Assembly (NCBI GenBank): GCA_963709185.1 | Contig: CAVPVQ010000022.1 | Location: 124,001 to 188,000, forward strand | Reading direction: 5' to 3' | From: Roseiarcus sp963709185 | Lineage (GTDB): Bacteria > Pseudomonadota > Alphaproteobacteria > Rhizobiales > Beijerinckiaceae | DNA: 64,000 nt | Shown here: positions 42,036 through 51,800 of the stretch, one piece after another | How positions within the stretch are numbered: the stretch's first letter is position 1 | How the letters are laid out: each line of letters opens with the position of its first letter | The notes under the pieces: model-generated | Seen by the model: only the letters and a program-made list of their open reading frames with translations | Told to the model about the DNA's origin: nothing | Databases searched by the model: none | Program-made: the position numbers and the translations under genes

Positions 42036-42707
42036 ATGACCATAACTCCTGAATTTCTCGATGCCTTAGCACATGCTGCTGAGAACTCCGGCCCGCGACA
42101 AATCCCTTGGCCGCAACCGGGCATGCCCGGAGGAATTGTCTCTTTTGCAAACTTCGCCGTGTGGCAACGGATCATTCTCGGCTTTCGCCTACCGGACGGC
42201 GTTCCGGGCGATATGGTTGCGTTGTTTGACCGCGCCCTCAAATTGCATCTCGTCGCGTGGCTTGATTTCGATCTCATCACTTCGGGCGAAATGGCGGCGC
42301 TCGCGGCCCTCGAACATAGTCTGCGCGACTGCTATCTGGGGCATTTCAGAGAGGAGCACAACAAAGCGGTTGTGGCAAAAGCAGCGAAAGCAAAGCGGTC
42401 ACCGACCCTGAAGGAGAATTTCCGACCTGAAAGTGTTTCGCTCGCCGCCCTCCTTCGGCACATGCATGAACACGACGGCTTAAGAAACGATCAGCTTCCC
42501 TTCGTCCGCAAGTATGGCGGTAGCGTCATGAGATTGCTCACGGGCGAGAGCGATCCAAGCCTAGCCGACATGCGGAACGCAAGAGCGCATGGAAGCCCTT
42601 TCGGAAGTGATTACCGATCCGGCTTGCTTGAACTCGTTCGGGACCTGATCGAATACGCCTACCGGGGCCGAATTGAGGAAACGCGCCGCTTCCTTCGCCC
42701 ACAATGA
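42036..42707 (+). CDS. HEPN-domain protein, partner of the HNH nuclease
   Basis: The 223-aa helical protein contains MRNARAHGSPFG near the C-terminus, with Arg180-Asn181 and His185 forming the RN-x3-H active-site motif of HEPN ribonucleases. A following helix (LLELVRDLIEYAYRGRIEE) completes the fold. The N-terminal 120 residues contain long helices (ALFDRALKLHLVAWLDFDL) without a known family. It starts two bases after the HNH gene, so the two form an operon and may be a toxin/effector pair. Alternative: the HEPN protein could be a non-catalytic partner of the nuclease. Confidence 0.6.
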   Translation: MTITPEFLDALAHAAENSGPRQIPWPQPGMPGGIVSFANFAVWQRIILGFRLPDGVPGDMVALFDRALKLHLVAWLDFDLITSGEMAALAALEHSLRDCYLGHFREEHNKAVVAKAAKAKRSPTLKENFRPESVSLAALLRHMHEHDGLRNDQLPFVRKYGGSVMRLLTGESDPSLADMRNARAHGSPFGSDYRSGLLELVRDLIEYAYRGRIEETRRFLRPQ

Positions 42708-42840
42708 ACCGTGGCGGGCGCAGTTCACCCGTAATTCCCCTTTTGAGGCTGAGGCATCGCCGCGACGATGCTGTGAATTGTTCATCCAAGGCGGCGGAGA
42801 TTCGCCCGATCGCCCTGGGCGCAGCCGCGATCGCACTTCC

Positions 42841-43721
42841 CTACCGCTGACACACCGGGCAATAGAACGTCGAGCGCCCCGCCTGGACGATCCTGGCGAT
42901 CGTCCCCGTGCAGCGCGGGCGGAGGCAGGCGGCGCCTTCCTTGCCGTAAGCGACGAAGGAATGCTGGAAATAGCCGAGTTCGCCGTCGGTCTGGCGATGG
43001 TCGCGCAAGTGTCGAGCCGCCCGCCGCGACCGCTTCTTCGAGCACCGCGCGGATCGCCGCCGCGAGCCGCTTCGCCCCGGCGGTCGGGCCGCCGGCCTTC
43101 GTCGCGAGCGCGCCCGCCTCGCGCACGCGGCGACAGGGCGGCGCGATGCAGCGCCTCGCAGACATAGATGTTGCCGAGGCCGGCGACGAGGCTCTGGTCG
43201 AGCAGCGCGGCCTTCAGCGGCGTCTTGCGGCCGGCGAGCAGCCGCGCCATCGCCGCCGCGTCGAAATCGGCGGCGAGCGGCTCGGCGCCGAGGCGGCGAA
43301 ACAGCGGATGGTCGGCGAGCCCGTCTGACGGGGCAAGCTGCATCAGGCCGAAGCGTCGCGGATCGTTGTAGGTGACGCGCGCGCCATTCGACAGGCCAAG
43401 CACGACATGGTCGTGCGCCGCGCTCTTCGACCGCGCGAAATGAAAGGCGCCGGGCGTCTGCTCCGCGCCGTGGTCGATGCGGAACGAGCCGGACATGCCG
43501 AGATGGACGATCAGCGTCTCGCCGCTGTCGAGCGGCGCGAGGATGTATTTGGCGCGCCGCGACAGCGCGCCGACCCGCCGGCCGACCAATCGCTCGGCGA
43601 AATGCTCGGGGAAGGGGATGCGCAAGCCGGCGCGGCGCAGCGCCACCGTCTCGATCCGCGCGTCGGCGAGAACCGCCGCCAGGCCGCGGCGCACCGTCTC
43701 GACTTCCGGCAGTTCAGGCAT
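42841..43721 (-). pseudogene. mutM: Formamidopyrimidine-DNA glycosylase MutM (Fpg), two frameshifts
   Basis: MutM excises oxidised purines such as 8-oxoguanine and nicks the DNA. From the ATG at 43721 the frame gives MPELPEVETVRRGL (catalytic Pro2/Glu3), LIVHLGMSGSFRI, VTYNDPRRFGLM and VAGLGNIYVCEALHRA. One extra base near 43133 breaks the frame before REAGALATKAGGPTAGAKRL, and another near 43012 before LRDHRQTDGELGYFQHSF. The C-terminal zinc finger then reads C-x2-C...FYCPVCQR to the stop at 42841. Removing the two bases gives a normal protein of about 292 aa. The 5' end overlaps recQ by eight bases. Confidence 0.87.
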
Positions 43722-45528
43722 CGGCTTCCGCCTGAATGATTGCGAGGAACGCCGCGCCGTATTTCTCGAGCTTGGCGATTCCGACGCCATGCACTTCGGC
43801 GAGCGCGTCGAGATCGCGCGGCCGCCGCGCCGCCATTTCGATCAGCGTGCGGTCGGGAAAGATCACATAGGCGGGTTGGCGCTGGCGATGCGCCAGCTCG
43901 CTGCGCAGCGCCTTCAGCGCGGCGAGCACGCCGGCGTCGGCGTCGCCCGGCAGCGCCAGCGTCTTGTCGCGGCGCCGCGACTTTTTCGTCACCACGTCCT
44001 CGCGCAGCATGAACGGCGCCTGCCCGCGCAGCACCTGCTGTCCGTCCTCGGTCACGAACAGCCGGTCGCGATCGGCGGGATCGTGGGCGATCAGCCTGGC
44101 CGACAGCAATTGCCGCAACACGCCGCGCCAGTCGGCGGGCGCGCGCTCGGCCCCGACGCCGAAGGTCTTCAGCCCGTCATGGCCATATTGGCGCACCGCA
44201 TCGGTCGCCTTGCCCGCCAGAATATTGCCGAGATGGCCGAAGAAGAACCGCCCCGAGGTGCGCAGGATCGCCGACATCGCCTTTTGCGCGTCGATGCGCC
44301 CGTCGATCAGCCGCACGCCGCCCTGGCAGACGTCGCAATGGCCGCAGGGCTCCGCCTCCTCGCCGAACATGCCGAGCAGCACCTGGCGGCGGCAGCGCGC
44401 CGATTCGCACAGCAGCACGAGGTCGTCGAGCTTCTTCTCCTCGATGCGCTTGCGCTCGTCGGGCGCCGCGCCCTCGGCGATCTGGCGGCGGCGCAGCGCG
44501 ATGTCGCCGGCGCCGTAGAGCGTGAACGTGTCGGCCGGCAGCCCGTCGCGCCCGGCGCGGCCGATCTCCTGGTAATAGGCCTCGATCGAAGCCGGCATGT
44601 CGGCGTGCAGGACGAAGCGGACGTCGGGCTTGTCGATGCCCATGCCGAAAGCGGTGGTCGCGCAGACGACGATGCCGTCGTCCTGCAGAAACGCATCCTG
44701 GTTTTGCGAGCGCGTCTGGTGGTCGAGGCCGGCGTGATAGGGCAGGGCGCGCCGGCCGTGGCCGGAGAATTCCTGCGCCAGCTCCTCGGTGCGCCGCCGC
44801 GACGCGCAATAGATGATGCCGCTCTCGCCCTGGTGCGCCGCCAGCCGCTCGGCGAGCTGGCGCGTCGCATTGGCCTTGGGGCGCATCGCCAGGAACAGGT
44901 TGGGGCGGTCGAACGAGCGCACGAAAACCCGCGGCCGGCGGATGAACAGCCGCGCGACGATGTCGGCGCGGGTCGGCGCGTCGGCGGTCGCCGTCACCGC
45001 GATCGTCTGCACGCCGCCGAGCGCCTCGGCGACCTCGCGCAGCCGCAGATATTCGGGGCGGAAATCATGGCCCCATTGCGATACGCAATGGGCCTCGTCG
45101 ATCGCGAACAGGTCGATCTTCGCCTCGCGCAGCATGGCGATCGTGTCGTCGCGCACCAGCCGCTCCGGCGCGACATAGAGCAGCCGCAGCGAACGGCTCC
45201 GCAACGCTTCGCCGACGCGCTGGCGTTCGCCGCCGTCGGACGCCGAATTCAGCGCCGCCGCGGAGACGCCGAGTTCGCGCATTTGCGCGACCTGGTCGCG
45301 CATCAGCGCGATCAGCGGCGAGACCACCAATGCGAGCCCTTCGCGCGCCAACGCCGGCAGTTGGTAGCACAAGGATTTGCCGCTGCCGGTCGGCATCACC
45401 GCGAGCACGTCCTCGCCGCCGAGCGCCGCGCCGATGACCTCCTCCTGGCCCGGCCGAAAGCCGGGAAAACCGAACACGCGGCCAAGCTGCGCGCGGGCCT
45501 TGTCCAGCAGCCGATCGCCTGGCGTCAT
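43714..45528 (-). CDS. recQ: ATP-dependent DNA helicase RecQ
   Basis: RecQ is a 3'-5' helicase in recombination and fork repair. The 604-aa protein has motif 0/I (FGFPGFRPGQEEVI, AVMPTGSGKSLCYQLPA), DEAH-box motif II with the aromatic loop (FAIDEAHCVSQWGHDFRPEY), motif VI (YYQEIGRAGRDGLPA), the RQC zinc site (Cys residues of CRRQVLLGMFGEEAEPCGHC and the following DVC), and a C-terminal HRDC domain (FPDRTLIEMAARRPRDLDAL). The ATG at 45528 overlaps the end of epmA, and its own end overlaps mutM, giving epmA-recQ-mutM. Confidence 0.95.
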   Translation of the reverse strand: MTPGDRLLDKARAQLGRVFGFPGFRPGQEEVIGAALGGEDVLAVMPTGSGKSLCYQLPALAREGLALVVSPLIALMRDQVAQMRELGVSAAALNSASDGGERQRVGEALRSRSLRLLYVAPERLVRDDTIAMLREAKIDLFAIDEAHCVSQWGHDFRPEYLRLREVAEALGGVQTIAVTATADAPTRADIVARLFIRRPRVFVRSFDRPNLFLAMRPKANATRQLAERLAAHQGESGIIYCASRRRTEELAQEFSGHGRRALPYHAGLDHQTRSQNQDAFLQDDGIVVCATTAFGMGIDKPDVRFVLHADMPASIEAYYQEIGRAGRDGLPADTFTLYGAGDIALRRRQIAEGAAPDERKRIEEKKLDDLVLLCESARCRRQVLLGMFGEEAEPCGHCDVCQGGVRLIDGRIDAQKAMSAILRTSGRFFFGHLGNILAGKATDAVRQYGHDGLKTFGVGAERAPADWRGVLRQLLSARLIAHDPADRDRLFVTEDGQQVLRGQAPFMLREDVVTKKSRRRDKTLALPGDADAGVLAALKALRSELAHRQRQPAYVIFPDRTLIEMAARRPRDLDALAEVHGVGIAKLEKYGAAFLAIIQAEADA

Positions 45529-46602
45529 CGACCAGCCTCGGGCGAGGGATCGAACACCGGCGTCCATTGCACCTCCTCGATGCGCTCGGCGCCGCAGGCC
45601 AGCATGACCAGCCGGTCGAGCCCGAGCGCCGCGCCGCAGGCCGGGGGCATGTGGTCGAGCGCGGCGAGGAAATCCTCGTCGAGCGGGTAGCTTTCGCCGT
45701 AGACGCGCTGCTTTTCCGCCATCTCCGCCTCGAGGCGGCGGCGCTGCTCGGCCGAATCGGTCAGTTCGCCGAAGGCGTTGGCGAGTTCGACGCCGCAGGC
45801 GTAAAATTCGAAACGCTCGGCGAGGCGGGAATCGCGGGGGCTGATCCGCGCCAGCGCGGCCTCGCAGGCGGGATAGTCGCGCAGCGCGGTCGCGCGGCCA
45901 AGGCCGAGCGCCGGCTCGACCCGTTCGCTCAAGATCCGGCTGAAAACATCGGACCAATTGTCGTCCGGCGCGACGCGCAGGCCGGCCGCGGCGGCCTGCG
46001 CCGCGAGCCCGTCGCGATCCGGCGGCGCGCCCGTCGCCCGGCAGGCTGTCGAACAGGTCGATCCCGGCATGCCGCAGGAACGCCTCGCGCACCCCGAGCC
46101 GCTCGGGTTCGGCGAACGGATCGGCCTCGCGGCCGCGAAAGCGAAAGGTTTGCGCGCCGGCCTGCTGCGCCGCGATGGCGATGATTTCGGCGCAGTCGTT
46201 GATCAGCGTCTCATGGGGGGCGCCGGCGCGATACCATTCCAGCATGGTGAATTCGGGCGCGTGCAGCGCGCCGCGCTCGCGGTTCCGGAACACCCGGGAG
46301 AACGCGAAAATGCGCTGCTCGCCGGCCGCCAGCAGCTTTTTCATCGCAAATTCCGGCGAAGTGTGCAGGAAAGCGGTCGCGGCCGCGCCGTCCGGCCCGA
46401 TCATCCGCGTCGAAAAAGCGTGCAGATGCGCCTCGTTGCCGGGCGAGGCCTGAAGGATCGCCGGCTCGACCTCGATGAAGCGGTGGCGCTCGAAATAGCG
46501 CCGCAACGCGCTGGTGATTTTCGCGCGCGCCGCCAGCCGCGGCCGGCGGTCGGCGTGGCGGTCTTTCGACCAGAATGGCGATGGCGGTTTCAAAGCGGTC
46601 AA
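45525..46602 (-). pseudogene. epmA: EF-P--(R)-beta-lysine ligase EpmA (lysyl-tRNA synthetase-like), one frameshift
   Basis: EpmA (PoxA/GenX) attaches beta-lysine to Lys34 of elongation factor P. The N-terminal part reads PPSPFWSKDRHADRRPRLAA, RRYFERHRFIEVEPAILQAS, PGNEAHLHAF and HTSPEFAMKKLLAAG, class II synthetase signatures without the anticodon domain. Near 46030 the frame breaks after LFDSLPGD. The other frame continues with PPDRDGLAAQAAAAGLRVAP, ERFEFYACGVELANAFGEL and GAALGLDRLVMLACG to the stop at 45525. The start is probably a TTG at 46602 (or 46593); no ATG fits. The total length (1,078 bases) is one base over a whole number of codons, as expected for a one-base insertion. efp is divergent next door. 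Confidence 0.87.
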
Positions 46603-46752
46603 TCGATCCGGCTGGCCTTTCGCCCCGCGGAAACAATCCGTCTGGCCTTTGGCGGCGAAATCGTTATGTTGCGCGCCGCAACAGCGCAAGGGCGCGCGCC
46701 CCGACGCGTTTTTTCAAAGACCGTCGCCGCCGATCATCCAGGGACTCAAGAC

Positions 46753-47322
46753 GTGAAAGTCATCGCAAGCGCGATCCGAAAAGGCAATATCATCGAGCGG
46801 GAGGACGGTCAGCTCTGCGTCGTTCTGTCAGCCGAAAGCTTCCATCCCGGCAAGGGCACGCCGACGACGCAGATCGACATGCGGCGCATTTCCGACGGCG
46901 TGAAGGTCACCGAGCGCTACAAGACCACCGAGCAGGTCGAGCGCGCCTTCGTCGAGGACCGCAATTTCAGCTACCTCTATTCCGACGCCGACGGCCATCA
47001 CTTCATGAACGACGAGACCTACGACCAGATGCAGGTGGCGAGCGACGTCATCGGCGATCAGGGGCAATGGCTGCAGGAAGGCATGAAGGTGATCCTTTCG
47101 GTGTTCAACGACACCGCCGTGGCGATCCAGTTGCCCCCGCGTGTGACGCTGGAGATCACCGAGACCGAGCCGGCGATGAAGGGCCAGACCGCGTCTTCGT
47201 CCTACAAGCCGGCCAAGCTTTCCAACGGCGCGCGGGTGATGGTGCCGCCTCATATTTCGCCGGGCGTCCGCATCATCGTCCAGACCGAGGACGGATCCTA
47301 CGTCGAGCGCGCCAAGGATTAG
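46753..47322 (+). CDS. efp: Translation elongation factor P
   Basis: EF-P rescues ribosomes stalled on polyproline stretches. The 189-aa protein has the KOW-like domain I starting MKVIASAIRKGNIIE, with the modification loop FHPGKGTPTTQ where Lys34 is the target of EpmA. Domain II (TQVERAF region) and domain III (NGARVMVPPHISPGVRIIVQTEDGSYVERA) follow. The start is the GTG at 46753. Its direct divergence from epmA fits a modified Lys34. EpmB, which supplies beta-lysine, is not in this window. Confidence 0.95.
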   Translation: MKVIASAIRKGNIIEREDGQLCVVLSAESFHPGKGTPTTQIDMRRISDGVKVTERYKTTEQVERAFVEDRNFSYLYSDADGHHFMNDETYDQMQVASDVIGDQGQWLQEGMKVILSVFNDTAVAIQLPPRVTLEITETEPAMKGQTASSSYKPAKLSNGARVMVPPHISPGVRIIVQTEDGSYVERAKD

Positions 47323-47332
47323 GTCCGAGATA

Positions 47333-47353
47333 GCGCCTCGGCGCGCCCTTTTT
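47333..47353 (+). terminator. Possible rho-independent terminator after efp
   Basis: GCGCC and GGCGC form a short inverted repeat just after the efp stop, and a run of five T's follows four bases later. The loop is very small and the T-tract not adjacent, so the assignment is weak. Confidence 0.3.
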
Positions 47354-47384
47354 GCGAGTTTCACACCCCTGACGGAGACGCGTG

Positions 47385-48368
47385 ATGCAACTGGGCATGA
47401 TCGGACTGGGCCGGATGGGCGCCAATATCGTGCGCCGGCTGATGCGCGACGGGCACTCTTGCTCCGTCTATGACCGCGATCCCGCCCCCGGCAAGGCGCT
47501 CGCCGCCGAGGGCGCGACCGCCGTCGGCTCGCTCGCCGATATCGTGAAATCGCTCGCCGCGCCACGCGCCGTCTGGGTCATGCTGCCGGCCGGCGCGCCG
47601 ACCGAACAGACGGTCGACGCCCTCACCTCGCTGCTCGAGCCCGGCGACGTGGTGATCGACGGCGGCAACACGTTCTGGCGCGACGACATTCGCCGCGGCG
47701 CGGCGCTCGCCGCCAAGGGCCTGCACTATATCGACGTCGGCACCAGCGGCGGCGTGTGGGGGCTGGAGCGCGGCTATTGCATGATGATCGGCGGCGACGC
47801 CGCGGTGGTGCGCCGGCTCGATCCGCTGCTGAAATCCCTGGCGCCCGGCCACGGCGCGCTTTCGCACACCCCGAACCGCGAGGGGCGCGACCCGCGCGTC
47901 GAGGAAGGCTACCTCCACGCCGGGCCGTGCGGCGCCGGGCATTTCGTGAAGATGGTCCACAACGGCATCGAATACGGCATGATGCAGGCCTATGCCGAGG
48001 GCTTCGACATCCTGCGTCACGCCGACAGCGAGGCGCTCGCGCCCGAGCATCGTTTTTCGCTCGATCTCGCCGACATCGCCGAAGTGTGGCGGCGCGGCAG
48101 CGTCATCACCTCGTGGCTGCTCGATCTGACCGCGGCGGCGCTCGCCCATGAGGGCGAACTCGCCTCCTATTCCGGCTTTGTCGAGGATTCCGGCGAGGGC
48201 CGCTGGACGATCATGGCGGCGATCGAGGAGGCGGTGCCGGCGGAAGTTCTGTCGGCCGCGCTCTACACGCGCTTCCGCTCGCGCCAGAGCCACACCTTCG
48301 CCGAGAAGATCATCTCGGCGATGCGCAAAGGCTTCGGCGGCCATATCGAGCCGGGCAAACACGACTGA
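47385..48368 (+). CDS. gnd: 6-phosphogluconate dehydrogenase, decarboxylating (short form)
   Basis: The enzyme oxidises and decarboxylates 6-phosphogluconate to ribulose 5-phosphate. The 327-aa protein has the NAD(P) motif MIGLGRMGANIVRRLM, DVVIDGGNTFWRDDIRRG, the catalytic segment IDVGTSGGVWGLERGYCMMIGG, and GHFVKMVHNGIEYGMMQAY with the catalytic Lys and His. It belongs to the short (about 330 aa) YqeC-like group rather than the 470-aa enterobacterial type. A GGAG precedes the ATG at 47385; a GTG one codon upstream is also possible. Confidence 0.93.
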   Translation: MQLGMIGLGRMGANIVRRLMRDGHSCSVYDRDPAPGKALAAEGATAVGSLADIVKSLAAPRAVWVMLPAGAPTEQTVDALTSLLEPGDVVIDGGNTFWRDDIRRGAALAAKGLHYIDVGTSGGVWGLERGYCMMIGGDAAVVRRLDPLLKSLAPGHGALSHTPNREGRDPRVEEGYLHAGPCGAGHFVKMVHNGIEYGMMQAYAEGFDILRHADSEALAPEHRFSLDLADIAEVWRRGSVITSWLLDLTAAALAHEGELASYSGFVEDSGEGRWTIMAAIEEAVPAEVLSAALYTRFRSRQSHTFAEKIISAMRKGFGGHIEPGKHD

Positions 48369-48446
48369 CGGGCGAGCGCCGCCGGCCCCGCATGACTCTC
48401 GTCGCAAATCCCGATCGAAGCGTCTGCGCTATGGCGCTCGCCCGCT

Positions 48447-48806
48447 TCAACTCCCGCCGGCGCGCGCCTGGAACTGGGAAACGGCGACGAGGGCGTGACT
48501 GGCGTACATCACCGACGGACCGGCGCCCATGTAGATCGCCATTCCGAGCGCCTCGACGATCTCCGGCCGCGAGGCGCCCTGCTCGAGAGCCGCCTTGACG
48601 TGAAAGGCGATGCAATCATCGCAGCGCACCGCCACGGAGACGGCGATGGCGATCAGCTCCTTGGTCTTCGCATCGAGCGCGCCCGGCGCCAGCGCCGCCT
48701 GCGCGATGGCGGAAAAACCCTTCATCACCTCTGGCGCGCCCGCGCGAAGATTCCTGAGTTCGGCGCTCAACTCTTTGGTCATCGCCGTCCAGTCCGTCTG
48801 CGTCAT
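48447..48806 (-). CDS. Carboxymuconolactone decarboxylase family protein (AhpD-like)
   Basis: The 119-aa protein has the AhpD/CMD fold with the redox motif VRCDDCIAFHVKAALEQG (C-x2-C...H), followed by EIVEALGMAIYMGAGPSVMYAS. Proteins with this motif are thiol-disulfide or peroxidase partners rather than lactone decarboxylases. The gene lies 38 bases after the RND pump gene with a good ribosome site (AGGAG), so it is the third gene of the HlyD-RND operon. A role in persulfide or thiol redox chemistry fits the sulfide module around it, but is inferred. Confidence 0.88.
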   Translation of the reverse strand: MTQTDWTAMTKELSAELRNLRAGAPEVMKGFSAIAQAALAPGALDAKTKELIAIAVSVAVRCDDCIAFHVKAALEQGASRPEIVEALGMAIYMGAGPSVMYASHALVAVSQFQARAGGS

Positions 48807-48844
48807 GTCAGTCTCCTGTCGTCCGTCAGCCCGTCGCCGTTGGT

Positions 48845-51800
48845 TCACGCCTCGCCCTTCGCGGGCCGCTCGTCGTCTCTCAGCCAGACATAGATCGCCG
48901 GGATGACCAGCACCGTGAGGGCGGTCGACGAGGCGAGGCCGAAGACGAGCGAGATGGCGAGGCCCTGGAAGATCGGGTCGGTGAGAATGAAGCCCGCGCC
49001 GATCATCGCGGCGGCCGCGGTCAGCACGATCGGCTTGAAACGGGTCGCACCCGCTTCGACGAGGGCGGTCCTCAAGGCGACGCCTTCGGCTTGTTTGTGG
49101 CGGATGAAATCGACGAGCAGGATCGAGTTGCGCACGATGATGCCGGCGAGCGCGATGAAGCCGATCATCGAAGTCGCGGTGAAGGCGGCGCCGAGCAGCC
49201 AATGTCCCAGCACGATGCCGATGAGCGTCAGCGGCACCGGGACGAGGATGACCAGCGGCAGTCGGAACGACCCGAATTGGGCGACGACGAGCAGGTAGAT
49301 GCCGAGCAGCGCGACCATGAACGCCGCGCCCATGTCGCGGAACGTGACGTAGGTCACCTCCCATTCGCCGTCCCACAGCAGGGTCGGGGCGGCGTCGTTC
49401 AACGGCTGGCCGTGATAGGCGATGCGCGGCGGACCGGCCCCTCCCCAATCCATATGGGCGATCTTGTCCTCCACCGCGAGCATGCCGTAGATCGGCGCCT
49501 CGAAGCGCCCGGCGACCTCGGCGCTGACCATTTCGGCGAACCGGCCGTTGTGGCGGAAAATCGGGTAGGAAGCGCGCTCGCGCTTCAGGCTGACCACGTC
49601 GCCAAGCTCCACATTGGCGCCCTGCCGCGCGGTGCCGCCGGCCGGCAGCGGCGTCGACAGGACGCGCTCGTTCAGCGACAAGGCGCTGCGCGGCAGCGCG
49701 ACGCTGATGTCGATGGGCTTGAGGCCGCCGCCGCGCTGCGAGTAGCCGACCTTGGCGCCGCCGATCAGCGCGCCGATCGTGTCGTAGACCGCCTGCTCTT
49801 CGACGCCGTGGAACTCCAGCGCCTCCTGGTCGATCGCAAAGCGCAGGCGATCTGATGGAACGCCAAAGCTGTCGTCGACGTCGACGACGAAATCGACCGC
49901 CTGGAACGCCTCTCGCACCTTGCCCGCCAGCGCGCGGCGGCTCGCGGCGTCAGGCCCGTAGATCTCGGCGAGCAGGGTCGACAGAACGGGCGGACCGGGA
50001 GGCACTTCGACGACCTTGACCGCCGTGCGCGCCGGCGCCGCCAGACCGGCGAGACGCTGGCGAATGTCGAGCGCAATGGCGTGGCTGGCGCGCGAACGCG
50101 CGCCCTTGGCGACGAGATTGACCGAGAGGTCGCCGAGCTCCGGGCTCTCGCGCAGATAATAATGGCGCACGAGCCCGTTGAAATTGAAGGGCGCCGCTGT
50201 CCCGACATAGGTCTGAATCGACGTCAGTTCGGGCAGGTCCTTGAGTCGCTCGGCCGCCGCCGCCAGCACGCGATCCGTTTCTTCGAGCGTCGATCCCCTG
50301 GGCAGGTCGACCACCACCTGGATTTCCGACTTGTTGTCGAACGGCAGCAATTTGACGCGCACGTCCTTGGTCGCAAAGAGCGCGCAGGCCGCGAGCGTCG
50401 CCGCGCCGACCAGCACGAGGAAGATCTTGGAGCGCCGCCGGCCCTTGAGCAGCGGTTGCGCGATGCGCGCGTAGAAGCGACCCATCGCGCCGGCGTCGTG
50501 GCCATCGCTCGCGCCGGACGCGTCTGCGCCTTCGAAGCGCCGGCGCGCCAGACGCAGCAGCAGCCAGGGCGTGACGGTGACCGCGACGAAGAAGGAAAAG
50601 ATCATCGCCATCGACGCGTTGGCGGGAATCGGGCTCATGTAGGGGCCCATCAGGCCGCTGACGAACATCATCGGCAGCAGCGCGGCGATGATCGTCAGGG
50701 TCGCCACGATCGTCGGATTTCCGACCTCCGCCACCGCCTCGATCGCCGTCTCGACCAGCGAACGCTCGCCGCGCCGCGACCAATGGCGCACGATATTCTC
50801 GACCACCACGATCGCGTCGTCGACGAGGATGCCGATCGAGAAGATCAGCGCGAACAGACTGACGCGGTTGATCGTGTAGCCCATCAGCCACGAGGCGAAG
50901 AGGGTCAGCAGGATCGTCGTCGGGATGATGATGAGGACGACGACCCCCTCGCGCCAGCCGATGGCGATCGTGATCAGCGCGACGATCGAGAGCGTCGCCA
51001 GGCCGAGGTGAAACAGCAGTTCGTCGGCCTTTTCGGTGGCGGTCGCGCCGTAGTTGCGCGTGACCGCGACGTCGAGACCGGCCGGGACGATGCGTCCCTT
51101 CACGGTTTCGAGCCTGTTCATTATCTCGTCGGCGACGACGACCGCGTTGGCGCCCTTGCGCTTGGCGATCGCGATGCTGACCGCCGGACGCCGCTGCAAC
51201 TGGCCGTCCGACGCGCGCGTCGAGGTCCAGGCGCGATGCTCGGGCTCGGCGGCGCCGACCACGACATTTGCGACATCCTTGATATAGACCGGACGTCCGT
51301 CGCGCGTGGTGACCAGCAGCAGGCCGATATCGGGGACGCCCTGCAAAGTCTGGCCCGCCAGCACCGGGACGGAGCGGCCGTCGTCGCGAAACGCGCCGAC
51401 CAGGAACGAACGATTGGCGTTGGTCAGCTTGTCGATCAGTTGGCTGAGCGTGACGCCATACAGCGACAGTCGCTCCGGGTCGGGCTCGACGCGGATCTGG
51501 TTGGGACTGCCGCCGACGAGATAGGCGCCGCCGACGTTCTCGACTTTGGCGAGTTCATGCTGCAGCTCTTCGGCGACCTGATAGAGGCCGTTGTCGGTCC
51601 ATATCGCGCTCTGGTCGGGCCGCGCGGAAAGGGTGAGGACGACGATTGCGACGTCATTGATGCCGCGCCCGACGATCAGCGGCTCCGGAATGCCCTTCGG
51701 CAACCCGGTGATATTGGCGCGGATCTTCTCGTGGATGCGCAGCACCGCGGTGTCTTCATCGGTGCCGACCAGAAAGCGCGCGGTGACGACGACGCGGTCG

